From Caulobacteraceae bacterium (lineage in GTDB: Bacteria; Pseudomonadota; Alphaproteobacteria; Caulobacterales; Caulobacteraceae): a stretch of DNA of 35,612 bases. Position 1 is the first letter of the stretch; the number at the start of each line of letters is the position of its first letter. The notes under the pieces were generated by a model. The model was not told the DNA's origin, did not search any database, and saw only the letters and a list, made by a program, of their open reading frames with translations. This document shows, in pieces, positions 32,373 through 35,612 of the stretch. The translations under genes were made by a program, and so were the position numbers. Location of the stretch: contig JAFBAO010000008.1 in the NCBI GenBank assembly GCA_019247715.1, forward strand, positions 1-35,612, written 5' to 3'.

Positions 32373-33842
32373 CTAGGCCGCTTTGCGCAGGACGATCTTG
32401 GAGATGTCGCCCGAAAGCGACGCCAGCTGCGCGGCGGTCGTCAAAGTCTGGCCGGAGCTGGTCTCGGTCTCCTTCGAGGCCTGGGCGACGTTGACGATGG
32501 CCACGTTCACCTGCTCGACGGCGGTCGCCTGCTGCTTGGTGGAGAGCTCGATCTCCCGGGCGGCTTCGGCGGCGGTGGCGACGAGGCCGGAAATCTCGGT
32601 GAAGGCCTCCGCCACCTCGGCGTACTGCTTGGCGCCGGCTTCCACCGTCTTGGCGCCCGTCTCCGTGGCCATGATCGTCGTGTTCACCGCGCTTCTGACA
32701 TCGTCGATCAGGCTGCGGATCTCCTTCGTGGAGCCCCCGACGCGGTCGGCCAGCTTGCGGATCTCGTCGGCCACGACCCCGAACCTGAGGCCCGCTTCGC
32801 CGGCCCCGGTCGCCTCGATGGTGGCGTTGATGGCGAGGATGTTGGTCTGCTCGGCGAGCTCCGAGACGATCTCGAGGACGGCGCCGACCTCCTGCGATTT
32901 CTTGCCGAGGTCGAGCATGTCGGCGACGATCTGATCCACCTGTCGGCGGATGCCGGCGATGGTTTCTCCCGCCTGTTCCACCGTGCCGTGGCCGCTGCGC
33001 GAAGCGCTGGCCGTCTGCTCGGCGAGCTGCGCCACGCTCTGGGCGCTTTCGGCGATCTGGCGCGACGTGGCCAGCAGCTCGCTGATGGTGGTGGTGATCT
33101 CGCTGGTGGCGGTCGACTGCTCCTTGGCGCCGGTGGCCTGCTGGGTCGCCGCCGCCTGCAGCTCGGTGGACGAGTTCTGCAGCCGGCTCACCGCTTGGCC
33201 GATCTGGCCGGATAGGGAGCGGGCCATGAACCACCCGATCCCCAGCACCAGGATGGCGCCTAGCAAGCCTCCCCATAGCGAGATCGCCGTCGCCAGCTGG
33301 GCGGCGGCCTTGGTATTGGCGGCGCGCACGGCCAACAAGCGATCCTCCTCGGCGATCGCATCTGCGATCACCGCCCGGATCTGGAGCATGGTTTGCAGCC
33401 CGAGGTTGGTGAGCACGACCTTCACCGCCGGCTGCATTCCGACGTTGCGACGGGTGTCGACGCCGGTCTTCAATTCCGCCAAACGACGGTCCACCAACGG
33501 CGAGAGGGCGGCGAACCGGCGCTGCTGGCTCGGGTTGTCTGTGGTGAGCTGTTGAGCCCGGTGAAAGTCATCGTGGACCCTCGCCAGGGCCGCCCGATAG
33601 GGCGTCAGGTAGTCGTCGTCGCCGGTGATGATGTACCCGCGCTCTCCGGTCTCGGCGTCGATGATGTCGGCCGTCAGCTCCGTCAGCGTCTTCTGCACCT
33701 GGTAGGTGTGGGTCACCGAACGGGTGTTCTGGGTCAGCATCGAATTGGTCTGGAAGCCCAGCGCCGCCACCACCAGCAGCGTCGCCGCGCCGATCCCGAA
33801 GCCGGCGGCCAGCCGCTGGCCGAATGTCCACCCCCTGAACAT
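32373..33842 (-). CDS. CHASE3-containing methyl-accepting chemotaxis protein
   Basis: 489 residues. The first membrane segment is about 11-30 (LAAGFGIGAATLLVVAALGF); a periplasmic CHASE3-like helical domain (35-180) carries the hallmark ETGERGYIITGD (64-75); the second membrane segment is about 186-208. There is little room for a HAMP domain. The cytoplasmic signalling hairpin has its tip at EIVSELAEQTNILAINATIE (324-343), then ATGAGEAGLRFGVVADEIRKLADRVGG; Gly replaces the usual Arg of 'EAARAGE'. It has no C-terminal CheR-docking pentapeptide. CHASE3 receptors sense unknown extracytoplasmic cues. It lies between cheW and cheA, as its partner in the signalling array. Confidence 0.93.
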   Translation of the reverse strand: MFRGWTFGQRLAAGFGIGAATLLVVAALGFQTNSMLTQNTRSVTHTYQVQKTLTELTADIIDAETGERGYIITGDDDYLTPYRAALARVHDDFHRAQQLTTDNPSQQRRFAALSPLVDRRLAELKTGVDTRRNVGMQPAVKVVLTNLGLQTMLQIRAVIADAIAEEDRLLAVRAANTKAAAQLATAISLWGGLLGAILVLGIGWFMARSLSGQIGQAVSRLQNSSTELQAAATQQATGAKEQSTATSEITTTISELLATSRQIAESAQSVAQLAEQTASASRSGHGTVEQAGETIAGIRRQVDQIVADMLDLGKKSQEVGAVLEIVSELAEQTNILAINATIEATGAGEAGLRFGVVADEIRKLADRVGGSTKEIRSLIDDVRSAVNTTIMATETGAKTVEAGAKQYAEVAEAFTEISGLVATAAEAAREIELSTKQQATAVEQVNVAIVNVAQASKETETSSGQTLTTAAQLASLSGDISKIVLRKAA

Positions 33843-33845
33843 CGC

Positions 33846-34388
33846 CTAGTCCTCCTGTGAGCCCAGATTTCGCCGCGCTCGGCGCTCGCCGAGCGCGGCG
33901 AGCACCGAGGGCAGATGCACGAGGGGCCAGCCCTCCTGGCCCTCCGATACGAAGTCCCGAATGAACGGCCGCGAGAAGTCCCCGGCCTCACGCGGCAAGA
34001 TCGCGCCTTGCCGAACGCTGCGGTGTCCCTCGAAAGCCTCGAAGGCGAAGGCGACCGGCGCCTGCGCCGCCAGCGCCAGCCAATGCGGCGGCGCGGCCGC
34101 CGCATGCCCCAGCAGGGCGTGGAGGTCATAGACCGGAGCGATCGATCCGCGGAACACCGCGCAGCCGAGCAGCCCCGCGCGCCCGCCGGGCAGCGGCGTG
34201 ATCTTGCGGTCAGCGAACAGCCCGGCGATCTCCGCAAGTCTCAGGGCGTAGGGCTCGCCCTCGGCGCGAAGCGTCAGGAGGTCCGCCAGAACCGCATCGT
34301 CGCCGCGCGCAGCTTCGGCGAAGCCGGCGTCGAAATCGTTTCGCAACTGGCGGGCCTGTTCGGCCAGGCGCGCAACCGCTTCGCTCAT
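33846..34388 (-). CDS. cheW: CheW-like coupling protein
   Basis: 180 residues from the ATG at 34388, chosen because it overlaps the cheR stop by 4 bp (ATGA). After an N-terminal helix (SEAVARLAEQARQLRNDFD) the CheW fold is visible in AEGEPYALRLAEIAGLF, ITPLPGGRAGLLGCAVFRGSIAPVYDLHALLG and FAFEAFEGHRSVRQGAIL. The turn 'LPGGRAGLLGCAVFRGSIAPVYDL' is the usual CheW core. It couples the receptor to CheA. The gene is followed 3 bp later by the receptor gene. Confidence 0.9.
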   Translation of the reverse strand: MSEAVARLAEQARQLRNDFDAGFAEAARGDDAVLADLLTLRAEGEPYALRLAEIAGLFADRKITPLPGGRAGLLGCAVFRGSIAPVYDLHALLGHAAAAPPHWLALAAQAPVAFAFEAFEGHRSVRQGAILPREAGDFSRPFIRDFVSEGQEGWPLVHLPSVLAALGERRARRNLGSQED

Positions 34389-35612
34389 GGCGGACCGCCG
34401 CATTCGATCAGGGCCGAACGACAGAGGGCGATGAGCGCGTCGCGGCCGAAGCCGCCGCCGAAAAGGAGCAGCCGCCCGGCATCCTCCCGTCTCAGCAGGG
34501 CAAGCGCCTCCCCGAGCTCCTGCCTGGCGACGCTGCGCTCTCCAGCCCGCCGGGCGAGCAGACCGAGGTGCAGCCGGGGCATTGCGAAACCCGGATCCAG
34601 ATGGACCGCGATCCTGTCATGCTCTGCCGCGCCTTCCGGGTCACCCACGGCCTCGCGGCAAAGCGCCATGGCGCAGCGCGCGCCGGCGTTCGAGCCGTCG
34701 ACCGCCAGCAGGCGCCGGCACACCTCTTCGGCGTCCGCGAACCGGCCGCCATTGGTCAGCAGCATCGCCTCGAGCAGAAGCGCTTCGGGGTCCTCGCCGC
34801 TCTCGGGCCGCAGTTCCCGCAGCAGGACCAGCGCCTCGGTGAAGCGCTCCCGGCGCATGAGGTCGAGGGCCGGCCCAAGGTCGCGGCGCCCCGGTGGGAG
34901 CGTCGGAAGGTTGAAGGCCGAGGCGCGCCCGGCGAGGGCCTCCACCCTCTCGCTGGCCAGGCGGATAACGTCTACCCAGGCCACATGGTCCGGAGCGGCC
35001 GTGGCGGGCGCACGCGCCGGTCGCGGGATCCGGCGGGGCGGCGGGGCGTCCTTGCGTTGATAATAAAACGCATCACCCGAATGCCGAAGATGAAAATCCT
35101 CCGAAAGTCCCCTCAGCGTTTCCGCGTGCCCCAGGAAGAAACACCCGCCCGGCCTTAGCGAATATGCGATACGCTGTATGGCCCTTATAGCCTGATCTTG
35201 CGTGAAATACATGAGCGCATTGCGGCAGAAGACAACATCATAGGCGTCCTTGGCCCACAGATCGTGATCATCGGCAGCGATGTTCCGCAGCTCGAAGGCG
35301 ACGGCGCCGCGAATGCTTTCATCCAGCAGGTAATGGCCGCCCTCCTGGCGAAACCACGCCCGCCGCCGGTCATTGGAGGTCTCCCGCAAAGCCCAGGCGG
35401 CCAGTCCCAACGACGCCATTCCGGTGTTCGCGGCCGCTTCGGCGGGCGGCTGGTCGGCGGTGCGCAAGGCCGTGCACGCCGCAAGCGGGAAGATCATGCC
35501 GCAACTGTGGCATCTAGGCGTTTCGCGCCGCGCCGCCGTCTCTCCGAACCCGGAGGTTCCCAGCATCAGCCCCTCCGGCCTGCTGAGTCCGGACAAGCGC
35601 GTGGGCGAGCCG
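34385..35612 (-). CDS. cheR: CheR-type methyltransferase with C-terminal TPR region (5' end outside window)
   Basis: The frame is open to the right edge. The recognisable CheR part runs from AWALRETSNDRRRAWFRQEG to AYDVVFCRNALMYFTQDQAI and CFFLGHAETLRGLSEDF, the C-terminal half of the AdoMet-dependent methyltransferase domain. After a Pro/Arg linker comes a TPR-like helical repeat region (RRERFTEALVLLRELRPESG, GRFADAEEVCRRLLAVDGS), as in WspC-type CheRs. The roughly 65 residues before AWALRET (about 35410-35596) do not look like the usual CheR core with its GEEPYS motif. That segment could be divergent or damaged, or the window may cut the gene at a rearranged point. It methylates Glu residues of the neighbouring receptor. 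Confidence 0.8.
   Translation of the reverse strand, partial: GSPTRLSGLSRPEGLMLGTSGFGETAARRETPRCHSCGMIFPLAACTALRTADQPPAEAAANTGMASLGLAAWALRETSNDRRRAWFRQEGGHYLLDESIRGAVAFELRNIAADDHDLWAKDAYDVVFCRNALMYFTQDQAIRAIQRIAYSLRPGGCFFLGHAETLRGLSEDFHLRHSGDAFYYQRKDAPPPRRIPRPARAPATAAPDHVAWVDVIRLASERVEALAGRASAFNLPTLPPGRRDLGPALDLMRRERFTEALVLLRELRPESGEDPEALLLEAMLLTNGGRFADAEEVCRRLLAVDGSNAGARCAMALCREAVGDPEGAAEHDRIAVHLDPGFAMPRLHLGLLARRAGERSVARQELGEALALLRREDAGRLLLFGGGFGRDALIALCRSALIECGGPP

Noticed and set aside
1..35612. CRISPR array, tRNA and rRNA genes
   Set aside because: No regularly spaced repeats and no tRNA cloverleaf or rRNA sequence were recognised on either strand.

Overview
High-GC (roughly two-thirds G+C) alphaproteobacterial chromosome segment. 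Gene content fits Caulobacteraceae (Phenylobacterium/Caulobacter-like) best: a Caulobacterales-style set of stand-alone receivers, an EcfG-type promoter, a class I PHA synthase and a Wsp/ACF-like chemosensory operon. The taxonomic call is inference from gene content. No rRNA, tRNA or CRISPR array was seen.

Layout. 1-5.4 kb: the tail of an unrecognised gene, two small paralogous proteins, a GH65-family glycoside enzyme, a periplasmic PepSY-like protein and a general-stress-like protein with a good EcfG-type promoter; two long inverted repeats lie between the last two. 4845-10385: one class I poly(3-hydroxyalkanoate) synthase gene (phaC, 608 codons once rejoined), cut after codon 430 by a complete 3,706-bp IS1595-type transposon (5391-9096) with 27-bp terminal inverted repeats and an 8-bp target duplication (CCCAGCAG). 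Besides its transposase, the transposon carries a DNA methyltransferase fused to a nuclease-like domain, a small acidic protein and a DUF3800 protein. This is the most striking feature of the window.

10.6-16.8 kb: a translationally coupled three-gene operon running away from phaC: a PhoU-like helical protein, a short pyruvate-phosphate-dikinase-like protein without the C-terminal PEP barrel, and an MgtA-type Mg2+ P-type ATPase whose reading frame is broken near its start by a six-C run. 17.2-21.1 kb: an exported DUF1214 protein, two TetR regulators with divergent starts, and a cupin.

21.3-35.6 kb: a signalling island. A degenerate GGDEF/EAL-like protein and four stand-alone receivers precede a tight operon on the minus strand: cheR-TPR, cheW, CHASE3 chemoreceptor, CheA-REC hybrid, cheB, a three-receiver hybrid kinase, an Rcp1-like receiver and a second hybrid kinase. 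The chemosensory core has the Wsp/ACF layout, but the usual diguanylate cyclase output is absent. Kinases and receiver-only proteins take its place, which suggests a phosphorelay output rather than flagellar chemotaxis.
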